Source: Mycobacterium sp. ACS4054
Lineage (GTDB): Bacteria > Actinomycetota > Actinomycetes > Mycobacteriales > Mycobacteriaceae
DNA length: 64,000 bases
Direction of reading: 5' to 3'
NCBI RefSeq assembly: GCF_001667275.1
Contig: NZ_LZHV01000035.1
Span: 1-64,000 of the forward strand
The first letter of the stretch is position 1, and each line of letters starts with the position of its first letter. The notes beneath the pieces were generated by a model. The model saw nothing but the letters and a program-made list of their open reading frames with translations, was not told the DNA's origin and searched no databases. A program made the position numbers and the translations under genes. Below are positions 33,109 to 44,500 of the stretch, in pieces.

Positions 33109-34157
33109 CCTACCGAGTGGTGCAATGGACGACCGGCAACGTCGGCACGAGTTCGGTCCGGGCGATTGCCGCCAACCCCGCGCTGGAACTCGTCGGATGT
33201 TACGCCTGGTCGCCCGAAAAGGCCGGCCGCGATGTGGGCGAGCTGTGCGGGATCGAACCGCTCAATGTGAAGGCCACCAACGACATCGAGGCCCTGCTCG
33301 CACTGAAGCCCGACTGCGTGGTCTACAACCCGATGTTCGCCGACGTCGACGAACTGGTCCGCATCCTCGCTGCGGGCATCAACGTGGTGGGCACGGCCGG
33401 GTTCGTCACCGGCCACTTCCTCGGAGCGGGTCGCGATCGCATCGCCGAGGCCTGCCGGCAGGGCGGATCGACCATCTTCGGCAGCGGCATCAACCCGGGA
33501 TTCATCCAACTGTTCGCGATCGTGTCGGCGGGGCTCTCGGACCGAGTCGACAAGGTTTCCATGCTGGAATCCGTTGACACGACGATCTACAACTCTCCGG
33601 CCACCGAAATACCCATGGGCTTCGGCTATCCCGTCGACCAGCCCGATCTTTCGGCCATCACCGCGAAGGGTTCGGGCGTCTTCCGGGACGGCGTGCTGCT
33701 GGTCGCCGAAGCTCTGGGCGCCGAACTCGACGACGTGCGTTGCGAAGTCGAATACGCCCGAACCACCGAAGACCTGCACCTTCCCGGCGACTGGACGATC
33801 GCCAAGGGGTGCGTCGCCGGCGTGGACGTCCGGTGGAAGGGGATCGTCGGCGACCGCGAGGTCATCGAGATCCGTGGGCGCTGGCGCAAGGGTCAAACAT
33901 TGGATCCCGATTGGCCGTTGGATATGGGCTACACCATCGAGGTCCACGGCCGACCCACCATCAAGACCACGCTGAGTTTCCTTCCACCGCCGGACTTTCA
34001 GGGCGATACGTTGGACGACTACATCATGCTGGGTCTCACCATCACCGCCATGCCGGCGATCACCGCGATACCCGCCGTCGTCGCCGCCCCGCCCGGCATC
34101 GCCACCTACAACGACCTACCGCTGCTCCTGCCGCGCGGAGTGCTGGCCCGCAACTGA
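33105..34157 (+). CDS. DapB-like NAD(P)-dependent oxidoreductase (third paralogue)
   Basis: A 350-residue paralogue of those at 24372 and 27137: Rossmann start [18 protein letters not shown], then [19 protein letters not shown] and [19 protein letters not shown] 33105 overlaps the preceding stop, so it is translated with the membrane complex genes. This coupling suggests that it acts on a product of that complex. The family includes 2,4-diaminopentanoate dehydrogenase, but no substrate can be assigned here. It is followed 15 bases later by the P450 gene. Confidence 0.83.
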   Translation: MTYRVVQWTTGNVGTSSVRAIAANPALELVGCYAWSPEKAGRDVGELCGIEPLNVKATNDIEALLALKPDCVVYNPMFADVDELVRILAAGINVVGTAGFVTGHFLGAGRDRIAEACRQGGSTIFGSGINPGFIQLFAIVSAGLSDRVDKVSMLESVDTTIYNSPATEIPMGFGYPVDQPDLSAITAKGSGVFRDGVLLVAEALGAELDDVRCEVEYARTTEDLHLPGDWTIAKGCVAGVDVRWKGIVGDREVIEIRGRWRKGQTLDPDWPLDMGYTIEVHGRPTIKTTLSFLPPPDFQGDTLDDYIMLGLTITAMPAITAIPAVVAAPPGIATYNDLPLLLPRGVLARN

Positions 34158-34172
34158 GAGGACGTGCGTTCG

Positions 34173-35480
34173 ATGCCCCCGACCCAACATCCCGCGCCGC
34201 CCGCCACTACGGCCGGCGCGCCCAACGTCTTCGACGCGGGACTCCCGACGCTCGAATACGACCTCACCGAATCGCCGCACGAGGTCTACCCCCGCATCCG
34301 GGCCGCGCAGCGGCAAGGCCCGATCGCCATCGGCCCGATCGGACCCGAAGTCCTGTCCTACGAGCTGGCCCGCAGCATCATGCGCGACACCCGGTTCGTG
34401 ATTCCCCCCGGGTTGCATCTGACGGCGCAAGGCGTGACCTCAGGTCCGCTCTGGGACAGGGTCGTCGGCAGCATCATCTGCGCCGAGGGCGTCGAACATC
34501 ATCGCCTGCGAAGCCTGGTGTCGAGGGCCTTCACACCGCGGGCCACCGCGCGGTTGCACGACACCATCGGTGAAGTCGTCAACGAACTCGTCGATGGCGT
34601 CGCCGGCGCCGGCCGCTGTGACGTCGTCACCGACATTGCCCGGCAGTACCCGATCCCCATCATCTGCGCACTGCTGGGCGCTCCCCGCGGAAGCTGGGAA
34701 CAGTTCTCCCACTGGGCCGAAACCATCTTCAAGATGGTGAACTTCTCGGTGAACCTCGTCGACGAAATGCCCGTGGTTCTGCAAGGCTGGGCCGAGCTCG
34801 ACGCCTATGTCGATGCCATGGTGGCCGAGCGACGACACCGCCTGACGGACGACCTACTCTCCGATCTCATCCGCGCCGAGGACCCGACTCGTCGAGGCGA
34901 CCGGCTCACCGCGGACGAACTTCGGATGACCGTGGCCGGACTATTGCTGGCCGGAACGGACACCACCCGCAACCAGCTGGCCGCCTCCATGCAGGTGCTC
35001 CTTGATCACCCCGAGCAGTGGGCGATGTTGAGCGCGCACCCCGAACTCGCCGCGCCCGCGGTCGAGGAGAGCATGCGCCACTCCCCCGCGGTGTGTAACA
35101 CGATCCGCACGGTGCACGAGGACGTGCAATTGGGCGGCTACACGTTTCCCAGCGGCACCCACGTTCTGGTGAATTCTTTTGCCGCCAATCGTGATCCGGC
35201 CATCTATCCCGATCCCGACCGCTTCGACATCACCCGCACGGACGTGCCGGCCGTGCTGACTTTCGGCGGCGGCGTGCACTATTGCCTGGGCGCCAACCTG
35301 GCGAGACTGGAGCTGGCCGAAGGCCTCAGGATTTTGGCGCAACGGCTGCCGGACGCCCACCGGGTCGGACCGGCCCCGTGGAAACCGATGCTTGGCATGA
35401 GCGGTCCGACAAGCCTTCTGGTGGAGTTCTCCCCGCCGATGACCATCCCGCGAGCACCCCTGGGGGTCACCGATGAATGA
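34173..35480 (+). CDS. Cytochrome P450
   Basis: A 435-residue P450. The I-helix motif is AGTDTTRNQLA and the heme loop FGGGVHYCLGANLARLE. ATG 34173 was chosen because GAGAGGA lies ten bases upstream; an in-frame GTG at 34164 is too close to it. It belongs to the operon that starts at 28573, after the third DapB-like gene, and overlaps the VOC gene by eight bases. A hydroxylation in the same pathway as the membrane complex is inferred. Confidence 0.92.
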   Translation: MPPTQHPAPPATTAGAPNVFDAGLPTLEYDLTESPHEVYPRIRAAQRQGPIAIGPIGPEVLSYELARSIMRDTRFVIPPGLHLTAQGVTSGPLWDRVVGSIICAEGVEHHRLRSLVSRAFTPRATARLHDTIGEVVNELVDGVAGAGRCDVVTDIARQYPIPIICALLGAPRGSWEQFSHWAETIFKMVNFSVNLVDEMPVVLQGWAELDAYVDAMVAERRHRLTDDLLSDLIRAEDPTRRGDRLTADELRMTVAGLLLAGTDTTRNQLAASMQVLLDHPEQWAMLSAHPELAAPAVEESMRHSPAVCNTIRTVHEDVQLGGYTFPSGTHVLVNSFAANRDPAIYPDPDRFDITRTDVPAVLTFGGGVHYCLGANLARLELAEGLRILAQRLPDAHRVGPAPWKPMLGMSGPTSLLVEFSPPMTIPRAPLGVTDE

Positions 35481-35892
35481 CTCGTCGCCGCGCCTGCATC
35501 ACGTCGTCTTCGCCGTCGCGCGCGAGCGACATGACGCCGTGGGACAACTGTTCACGGAGCTGGGCTTCAGCTTCGACGAGATCAGCCTGGACGAACTGGG
35601 GCTCCGGGTGCTCCTGGATTGGAACCGGGGAATCGAGCTGATCAGCCCGCAACCGGCAGCCACCGCCGGGGTGGCCGCCTCGGTGGCCGAGTTCCTGGCG
35701 AGCCATGGCGACGGCGTCTATACGGTGGTGCTGCAGGTCGAAGGGGCGTCAGAAGCCGACGAGGTCGCCAAGCGCTATGGCTCCATCACCCGCTTCCGGC
35801 AAGGCTTCGAGGGCGAGGGCAATTACCTGGAGGAAATCGACCTCTCGGTGTGCGGCCTGCCGTTGACCTTCCTGTCGACCAACCTGCCCTGA
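35473..35892 (+). CDS. VOC (glyoxalase/bleomycin-resistance-like) protein
   Basis: A 139-residue single-module VOC protein: LHHVVFAVARERHDAVGQLF at the start, a central ELISPQP edge strand and YLEEIDLSVCGLPLTFLS at the end. H and E residues at the expected metal positions (LHHV, YLEEID) suggest a metal-dependent isomerase, epimerase or lyase, or a binding protein. It is the last gene of the operon, overlapping the P450 gene, and converges with the Rv2047c-like gene. Specific activity unknown. Confidence 0.8.
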   Translation: MNDSSPRLHHVVFAVARERHDAVGQLFTELGFSFDEISLDELGLRVLLDWNRGIELISPQPAATAGVAASVAEFLASHGDGVYTVVLQVEGASEADEVAKRYGSITRFRQGFEGEGNYLEEIDLSVCGLPLTFLSTNLP

Positions 35893-35901
35893 GGCGCCGG
35901 C

Positions 35902-38493
35902 TCAGCCGGTTAGCGGTTGGTCCACTTCCAGCACCCGGATCTCGCCCGAGGCGCCGTCGACCTCGACGAGTGCGCCGGCCGGCAGCGACTTGGTGGCTCC
36001 CTGCACGTCCACCACGCAAGGGAACCCGAATTCGCGGGCCACCACCGCGGCATGCGACATCGGGCCGCCGAGTTCGGTCACCACCGCCGCGGCGTAGCAG
36101 AACGCCGCGGTGTATCCGACGTCGGTGACCTCGGCGACCAGTATCTCGCCCGGTTCCAGGTCGTCGATGGTCTCGGGCCGCACGATCCGCACCCGGCCGC
36201 GAACCTTGCCGCCACAGACGCCGACCCCGCGCAGGGTGTCCCCGCTGGCGAGAACCGCCGAGGCGGTTGTGGTCGGTTGCCAGCTGCCGCTGAACACCGT
36301 CGGCGGGACCACGCCGGCCAGCCTGCGTTGCTCGGCACGGCGCCGGGCCACCAACGCGCCGACATCCGCCGGCAGCGCATCGAGCTCGTCGACGAGGAGA
36401 TAGAACACGTCATCGGCGGATTCGATTATTTGGGCCTCGACCAACCGGCGCCCGTACTCGCGCATCAGGTTGCGCAGCACCCAGTTGGCCCGCACCACTT
36501 TGTCGCGACGGACTTCGCGATCGCGGAGCTGGCGCGTCGCCAGCTGCGCAATGGGCCTGGCGTGCAGCGGAATTCGGGCGTGCTGCGGCTGAGGAGTTTC
36601 GGGCGCGCTCATGGCCCTGGTCACCATCCGGACGAGCAACTCGGGATCGTCGGCGTAGCTGATGGACAGCATCTCGAGTTCGGCCGGGCCGCGATGCCCG
36701 ATCAGCGCCAGCTCGGCCAGCACGGCGGCGTGAAACTCCGGGGCCTCCACCGCAAGCTTGCCCAGCCGCTCCCCCGGTTCGGCAAGCAGCGCCGTCACTT
36801 TCGGATCGCGCTGCGCCGCGACCACCAACCGCTGCATGGCCTCGACCGATCGGGCACTGACCAATTCCGGCCCCGCCGGCGCGGCGGTGTCCCGCCCGCA
36901 CAGACCGCGCAGCAGGACGTTGAACGCGGCACACAGCATGAACGACGCCGAGGCCAGCACCCAGCCGTGCACCACAGCGTCGCGCGCCAACGAGATCAGG
37001 CTGAGCAGCCGGCGATCGTCCAACCGGGTGAAGTCGTCGGCGAGGCGCTCCAGGCGATCGACGTCGGCCACGAATTCGTGGGTGTCCCGCGACGAGCCGG
37101 CGGACAACCCGATGAGGTTGACGCCGAAGACCCCGATGTTCCGAACGGTCCGCAATTGCTTTCGGACGCGGCCGGTTTCGGAACGGGGGCGCTCGGCACC
37201 GAAGATCGGTAACGACGCCATGCTTGGGCCGAAGAAGCCGCTGTTGCTGACGATCGTCGAGGGCTTGGCGAAGGGCACCGTTTCGGCCATGAAGTGCGCG
37301 GAGGTGATTGCGCCGTAGAGCCGATTGGCGAACACCGCGACCGTCCGCATCGCGATCTCACGCTGGATGATGCCGCCGGGCCGCAGCCGCTCGGCTATGG
37401 CCACGCCGCCGGCGCGCAGCCCGCGTACGGTCACCGAGGCAGACGCCGGCGAGAACGGTCCGGGCAGTGCCTCCGACAAATTGGTCGCCAGAAACGTCGG
37501 AAAGCGCGGGTCAATCGGAGTATCGAACTCCCCGTTATCCCCCGGTGGTCCTGCCCATTCGGGCTTGACGCCGTCTTCGCTCGGCGCGTCGACGGCGGGC
37601 AGGTCCGCGATGCTGGTCATGCGCCACGGCAGCGATATCACCCGCCTGCCCAGGGTGATCCGGCCGCGTACCGCGAGCGCGAAATCCTCGACGCACTCAG
37701 CGGAGCTCCACGCCGGGCGAAAGTCCCACTGCTCGCGCAACCGGGCGGTATCCATGAACGGGGCGCCGCGCACCTGCTTCAGCCCGGCCGATTCAGCGCC
37801 GAGCGGCACGATCGGGCGTCCGAGTGCCGCGGCGACCCGCCGGAAGGTCAATTCACCGGGAGCGGCGAGATTGACGGCGCCGCCGCCGATTTCGCTGTCC
37901 ACGATCGCCCGGTCGAATAATCGGAGAGCGTCGTCGAGGTGGACGACCTGCATGAGTCGGTCGAGCGAGCCATCGGGGAATGCCGGCAGCGCCAGCAACC
38001 GGCGCACCCAGTTGTCGACGCCCCGGCCGAGGATCAGCGCGGAACGGACCGCGACCCATTCCAGACCGGATTCCTCGAGCATCCGCTCGGCCCGCGCCTT
38101 ATCTTCGCCGTCGGCGCCGACCGGCGCTTTCGGGTCGTGCTCGGTCTTCGGCGCATCGCCGCCGCCATAGACGTGCGGCGACGACGCGAAAACGATTCTC
38201 CTGGCTCCGGTCTCGGCCGCCGCGGCCAGGACATTGCGGGTGCCGTCGACGTTGACTTGCCGCCTGGCCCCATCGTCGTGCGCCCACGCGAAGGGGGCGA
38301 CGACCTCGGCACCGGCCAGGGCGCGGTTGACCGCAGCGGCGTCCCGGACGTCGGCCCCAACGAATTCGGCTGCGCTGGGCCAGCTTTCGGGCTGGTACCG
38401 CGCGATTCCGATGACGTCGTGGCCCTCGCTGAGCAGGCGCGACGTGAGGCCCCGGCCGAGCACGCCGCCGGCCCCGGTGACGGCGATCCTCAC
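35902..38493 (-). CDS. Epimerase-like / PEP-utilising mobile-domain fusion (Rv2047c-like)
   Basis: An 863-residue protein. Residues 1-300 are an extended SDR/NAD-epimerase fold (VTGAGGVLGRGLTSRLLSEG). The usual YxxxK appears as DGEDK, with Asp in place of Tyr by my alignment, so ordinary epimerase chemistry is doubtful. Residues ~330-760 are a mostly helical region. Residues ~765-855 are the swivelling phosphohistidine domain of PEP-utilising enzymes, with the His motif GGPMSHAAVVARE. The ATP-grasp and PEP-binding domains that normally accompany it are absent. It lies 25 bases downstream of pks12, as in M. tuberculosis, so a role in making or handling the Pks12 product is likely but unproven. 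Confidence 0.87.
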   Translation of the reverse strand: MRIAVTGAGGVLGRGLTSRLLSEGHDVIGIARYQPESWPSAAEFVGADVRDAAAVNRALAGAEVVAPFAWAHDDGARRQVNVDGTRNVLAAAAETGARRIVFASSPHVYGGGDAPKTEHDPKAPVGADGEDKARAERMLEESGLEWVAVRSALILGRGVDNWVRRLLALPAFPDGSLDRLMQVVHLDDALRLFDRAIVDSEIGGGAVNLAAPGELTFRRVAAALGRPIVPLGAESAGLKQVRGAPFMDTARLREQWDFRPAWSSAECVEDFALAVRGRITLGRRVISLPWRMTSIADLPAVDAPSEDGVKPEWAGPPGDNGEFDTPIDPRFPTFLATNLSEALPGPFSPASASVTVRGLRAGGVAIAERLRPGGIIQREIAMRTVAVFANRLYGAITSAHFMAETVPFAKPSTIVSNSGFFGPSMASLPIFGAERPRSETGRVRKQLRTVRNIGVFGVNLIGLSAGSSRDTHEFVADVDRLERLADDFTRLDDRRLLSLISLARDAVVHGWVLASASFMLCAAFNVLLRGLCGRDTAAPAGPELVSARSVEAMQRLVVAAQRDPKVTALLAEPGERLGKLAVEAPEFHAAVLAELALIGHRGPAELEMLSISYADDPELLVRMVTRAMSAPETPQPQHARIPLHARPIAQLATRQLRDREVRRDKVVRANWVLRNLMREYGRRLVEAQIIESADDVFYLLVDELDALPADVGALVARRRAEQRRLAGVVPPTVFSGSWQPTTTASAVLASGDTLRGVGVCGGKVRGRVRIVRPETIDDLEPGEILVAEVTDVGYTAAFCYAAAVVTELGGPMSHAAVVAREFGFPCVVDVQGATKSLPAGALVEVDGASGEIRVLEVDQPLTG

Positions 38494-38518
38494 TGGCTAC
38501 CCTTGCCCAGGCTCATGG

Positions 38519-41500
38519 CTATTCGTCGTCGTCCATCAGCGCCGCGTTGAGGAGATCCTCGAGGTCCATGTCCGCGATGTCCTTCTCCGAGGTCGCCGCG
38601 TCGGCAGGTGCCTGCCCGTCGACACGACCGCCGTCGGCTTCGTTCGCCAACGCGAGCAACAGCTCCAGCACCCCGGCCTGTCGCAGGCGCTTGACCGGAA
38701 TGGACCCCACGGCGCGCTGGATCTCGGCCTCCCCGGGCGCGGCGGCCGGACCCCGTTGCTCGGCCGCGCCGACGAGTTCGGAGTGCATGTAACCGGCCAG
38801 CGCGGCGGAGTTCGGGTAGTCGAAGATCAGCGTGGGCGACAGCGCCAGGCCGGTGGCGGATTTGAGGCGGTTGCGCATCTCGACCGCGGTGAGCGAATCG
38901 AAGCCCAGCTCCTGGAACGCGCGGTCCGGGTCGATGGACTCGGGGCTGGAGCTGCCGAGCACGGTGGCGATGTTGGCCCGCACCAGGTCCAGCAGCACCG
39001 CCTGCTGCTCGTCCTCGGGCAGCCCTTCGAGGCGTTGCAGCAGAGCCGATTTCGACTTCGCCGCGGCGAGCGAATCGTCGACCTGGCGCCGGGTCGGCGC
39101 GTTGATCAGATCGACGAACATCGGCGGCAACGTCCCGTTGTCGAACTTGACCCGCAGGGCGGCGAGGTCGATGTGGGCGGGCAACAGGAACGGCTCATCG
39201 ACGATGAGCGCGGTGTCCATGAGTTCCAGCGCCTCGTCGGAGGACATCGCGACAATGCCGTCGCGGCCGAACCGGGCGCGATCGGCCGCCCCGAGCGCAC
39301 CGGTCATGGCGCTGGCCTGATCCCACAGGCCCCAGGCCAGCGACATCGCCGGCAGGCCATGCGTCCGCCGGTGCACGGCCAGCCCGTCCAGGAACGAGTT
39401 GGCCGCCGCGTAGTTGGCCTGGCCCGACGCTCCCGCCAGCCCCGCCATCGACGAGAACATCACGAACGCAGAGACATCCAGGTCGCGGGTCAGCTCGTGC
39501 AGGTTCCACGCCGCGTCGACCTTGGCCCGCAACACGGCCTCCACCCGTTCGGGGGTGAGCGAGGAAATCACCGCGTCGTCGAGCACGCCGGCGGCGTGGA
39601 TCACCCCCGAAAGCGGCCGCTGCACTGGGATATCGGCGATCACCTTCGCCAGCGCCTCGCGATCGGCGGCATCGCAGGCGACGACGTGCACCTGGGCACC
39701 GGCGGCCGTGAGCTCGGTCGTCAATTCCGCGGCGCCCGGCGCGTCCAGGCCGCGCCGGCTCACCAACACCAAGTGGCGCGCGTCGTGGCGGCTCACCACG
39801 TGGCGGGCCAACGCCGAACCCGCCATTCCCGTGGCCCCGGTGATCAACACCGTGCCGGCCGCCCAGGCGTCCGGCATGGTCATGACGACCTTGCCCACGT
39901 GGCGGGCCTGGCTCAGATACCGCAGCGCCGCCGCCGCCCGTCGTACGTCAAACCTGGTCACCGGCAACGGCCTCAGCACGTCGTCGGCGAACAAGGCGGT
40001 CAGCTCGTCGAGCATCTGGGCGATACGGTCCGGCCCGGCCTCGAACAGATCGAAGGCGCGGTAGCGCACCCCGGGATGCTGCTCGGCAACCGCCTCGGGT
40101 TCGCGCATGTCGGTCTTGCCCATCTCCAGGAACACGCCGCCGGGGGCGACGAGGCGCAGGGAGGCATCGACGAAGTCGCCGGACAGCGAGTCCAGCACGA
40201 GGTCCACGCCACGCCCGCCGGTGACGGCGCGGAACTTGTCCTCGAACTCCAGGCTGCGGGAATCCGAGATGTGGTCGTCGTCAAAGCCCATGGCCCGCAG
40301 GGTGTCCCACTTGCCGCGGCTGGCGGTGGCGAAGACCTCCAGGCCGAGGTGGCGGGCCAACTGCACCGCGGCCATCCCCACGCCGCCGGCGGCGGCGTGC
40401 ACCAACACCCGCTGGCCGCGCTTGGCCGCGGCCAGATCAACCAGGGCATAGAAGGCGGTGGCGAAGACCACCGTGGTCGTCGCGGCCGCCGTGTGCGACC
40501 AGCCGGCCGGCATCTTGGCCAGCAGCCGCTGGTCGGTCCTGGCGATCGTGCCCGTGCCATCGGGAAACAGTCCCATGACGCGGTCACCGACCACGAAACG
40601 ACCATCCTCCGACGAGGTTTCGATGACGACGCCGGACGCCTCGATGCCCATGACGGCGTCGGGGTCCGGATACAACCCGAGCGCGATCATCACGTCGCGG
40701 AAGTTCGCGGCCAGGGCCGAGACCGCGACCCGGACCTGTCCCGGCGCCAGCGGGGCGTCGGCGTCGGGAATGCGCTCCAGCCGCAGATTCTCGAACGTGC
40801 CGTGGCTGCTCATGCCGAGCCGCCACGGCTCGTCACCCGGCGGCACCAGCAGGCCGCCGACGGCGCGGCTGCCATGCACCCGGGCGGTGTATACCGCCCC
40901 GCCACGCAGCAATACCTGCGGCTCACCGACCGACAGCGCCGCGGCGACGGACTCCTCGTCCAGGACGCCGTCGGTGTCCACCAGCACGATCCGGCCGGGG
41001 TGCTCGGTCTGCGCCGAGCGCACCAGTCCCCACACCGCCGCGCCCGCCAGGTCGGTGACGTCCTCCCCCGGCAACGCCATCGCGCCGCGGGTCGCCACCA
41101 CCAGGGTGCCCGCCCCGTCACGGGCCAACCAGGACTGCAGCACCGGCAGCACCGCTCGCGTGGCCGCGTAGACGTCGGCGACGACGTCGGTGGTGACCGG
41201 GGCCGACTCGAACACGACCGCCGACGGTTGTGCTTCGAAGTTGTCCGATTCCGGTGCGCCCCAGTGGGAAACCGAGACCGGCTGCACCGAGGTCGACCGT
41301 TGCACGGACCAGATGATCTCGAAGAGGCGGTCGGGGCCCGAGCTGGAAACCGCCGCCAGCAGCTGTTGATCGGTCACGGGCCGGGCCACCATCGACGCCA
41401 CCGAGAGCACCGGCAGGCCCAGGCCGTCGGCGAGTTCGATCGACACGGCCGACTCACTCACCGGCACGATCCGCGCCCGCACCGCCGTCGCGCCCGCTGC

Positions 41501-44500
41501 GTGCAAGGAGACCTGCTGCCAGGAGAACGGCACCAGCATCGAACCCTCGGGGAGCCCGTCGCCGTCGGACGCCAAGATCACCGCGTGCAGCGCGGCATCG
41601 AGCATCGCCGGGTGGACGCCGAATCCCGCGGCAGACACTCCGGTGTCGGCGGGCAGGGTCACTTCCGCGAACACCTCGTCGCCGCGGCGCCACATGGAGG
41701 TGAGGCCGCGGAACGCGGGCCCGTACCCATATCCACGCTCGGCCAGCAGCTCATAGCCGTCGCCGATGTCCACCGGGGTGGCGCCCAGCGGCGGCCACGC
41801 CGACAGGTCGGCGCTCGGCTGCACCGATCCGGGCCGCAGCACACCCTCGGCGTGCAACGACCAACCCGCGCCCGCATCGCCACGCGAGAACACCGACACG
41901 GCGCGCGCACCCGAATCGTCCCCGCCGCCGACCACGACCTGGACCGCAACCGAGCCCGAGCCCGGAAGCACCAGCGGCGCAGCCAGATTCAGTTCGTCGA
42001 CAATTCCGCAGCCCACCTCGTCGCCGGCGCGGATGGCCAGCTCGACGAATCCCGCGCCAGGGAACAGCACCACGCCGCCGACGGCGTGGTCGGCCAACCA
42101 GCCCTGTGCGCTTGGCGACAACCGGCCGGTCAGCACCACTCCACCGGATGCCGGCAGCTCCACCACCGCGCCGAGCAGCGCGTGCTCGCCGGGCGCCAGG
42201 CCCAGCCCCGCGGCGTCAACCGTGGCGCCGTCACCGGAGAGCCAGAACCTGCGACGCTCGAAGGCATAGGTGGGCAGCTCCACGAAATTGGCGTGGCCGA
42301 CCACCGCGCGCCAATTCACGTCCATCCCGGCGACGAACCCCTGCGCGACCGCGTTGGTCAGCGTCACCGGCTCCGGGCGGTCCTTGCGCAACGCCGACAT
42401 GGTGATCACCGGCGCGTCCGGAAGCGTCTCCTCGATCGAAGCCGTCAGGCCGCCGCCGGGGCCCACCTCGAAGAAGCGGTTGCCACCGGCCGCGTGCACG
42501 AAGCGGACGCTGTCGGCGAACCGCACCGCTTCGCGAATGTGCCGTTTCCAATAGACGGGCGAGGCGAAATCGTCGGCCGCCAGCTGCCCGGTCACGTTCG
42601 ACACGATCGGTATCGTCGGTTTGCCGACGGCGAGCCCGGCGGCAACGGTGCCGAACTCGTCGATCATCGGTTCCATCAACGGCGAGTGGAACGCGTGCGA
42701 CACCGCCAACCGGTGGACGCGGCGGCCGTCGGCGCGGAGTTGGTCCGCGATCGCGCTCACCGGGTCCTCGGCGCCCGAAATGACCACGGACGCGGGCCCG
42801 TTGACCGCGGCGATGCCGACATCCGGCACGAGTAGCGGGCGCACTTCCTCCTCGGTGGCCTGCACGGCGATCATCGCCCCGCCCTCGGGCAGGGCCTGCA
42901 TGAAGCGGCCCCGGGCGGCGACCAACACCGCCGCATTCTGAAGCGACAGGACGCCGGCGACGTGCGCGGCGGCCAGCTCCCCGATCGAGTGGCCGAGCAC
43001 GAAGTCGGGGCGAATGCCCCAGGATTCGAGCAGCCGGAACAGGGCGACTTCCACCGCGAACAACGCCGGCTGCGCGAATTCGGTGGTGTTCAGGACGTTT
43101 TCGTCGGTTCCCCACATGACATCGCGCAGGGGCCGCAGCAGGTGCCGGTCCAGCTCCGCCACGACGCTGTCGAACGCCTCGGCGAACACCGGGTACGCCT
43201 CGTGCAAACCCCTTCCCATGCCGAGCATTTGGGCGCCCTGGCCGGGGAAGACGAAGACGGTCTTGCCGCCGGGCGTCGCCGTGCCCTGAACGACCGAAAC
43301 GACTTGACCGGTCGCCACCTCGTCCAGGCCCGCCATCAGCTGCCCGCGGTCGCCACCGACGACCACGGCCCGATGTTCGAAGTGGGAGCGGCCCGCCAGC
43401 GACCACGCCACATCGGCGATGTCGAGCTCGCCGTGCCCGCGCAGGTGCGCGGCCAGCCGATCGGCTTGAGAGCTCAACGCGGGCAGCGACTTTGCCGAGA
43501 TCGCCCACGGCAGCACCGGCGGCCGCTCGCGGTCGGCGGCGGGTGCGTCCTGGACAGGCGCGGCCTCGATGATGACGTGGGCATTGGTGCCGCTGATGCC
43601 GAACGACGACACGCCGGCCCGGCGGGGGCGAATCGCGGGCCAGGCCCGGTGTTCGGTCAGCAGCGACACCGATCCCGCCGACCAGTCGACGTGCGGGCTG
43701 GGCTCGTCGACGTGCAGGGTCGCCGGCAGTAGGTCATGGCGCATGGCCAGCACCATCTTGATGACGCCGGCCACGCCTGCGGCGGCCTGGGTGTGGCCCA
43801 TGTTGGACTTGATCGATCCCAACAGCAGCGGCTCGGCGCGGTCCTGCCCGTAGGTGGCCAGCAACGCCTGGGCCTCGATGGGATCGCCCAACGTGGTGCC
43901 CGTGCCGTGGCCCTCGACCGCGTCCACCTCGGCCGCGGACAACCCGGCGTTGGCCAGCGCCGCACGGACCACACGTTGCTGGGACGGGCCGTTGGGGGCG
44001 GTCAGGCCGTTGGACGCGCCGTCCTGGTTGATCGCCGAACCGCGCACCACCGCCAGCACCGGGTGGCCCAGCCGCTGCGCGTCCGACAGGCGTTCCAGGA
44101 CAAGCATTCCGCCGCCCTCGGAGAACCCGGTGCCATCGGCGGCCCCCGCGTACGCCTTGCACCGGCCATCGGCGGACAGCCCCCGCATGCGGCTGAACTC
44201 CACGAAGATGTCGGGTGTGGCGTTGACGGTGACGCCACCCGCCAGCGCCAGGTCGCACTCGCCCGAGCGCAGCGACTGCGCCGCCATGTGCAACGCCACC
44301 AACGACGACGAGCACGCCGTGTCGACCGACACCGCGGGGCCCTCCAGCCCCAGCACGTAGGACACCCGTCCCGACGCCACGCTCGACGACTGCCCGGTCA
44401 GGCGGAAGCCCTCGGCGGCCGGGGCGGCCCCCATGCCGTAGCCCTGCGTGTACACGCCGGCGAACATGCCGGTGGCGCTGCCCCGCAACGCGGCGGGGTC

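Noticed and set aside
38234..42835. A 1533-codon open frame on the plus strand opposite pks12
   Set aside because: It is antisense to conserved PKS domains, Arg/His/Gln-rich and unlike any protein family. Long antisense frames are expected in GC-rich genes with biased third positions.
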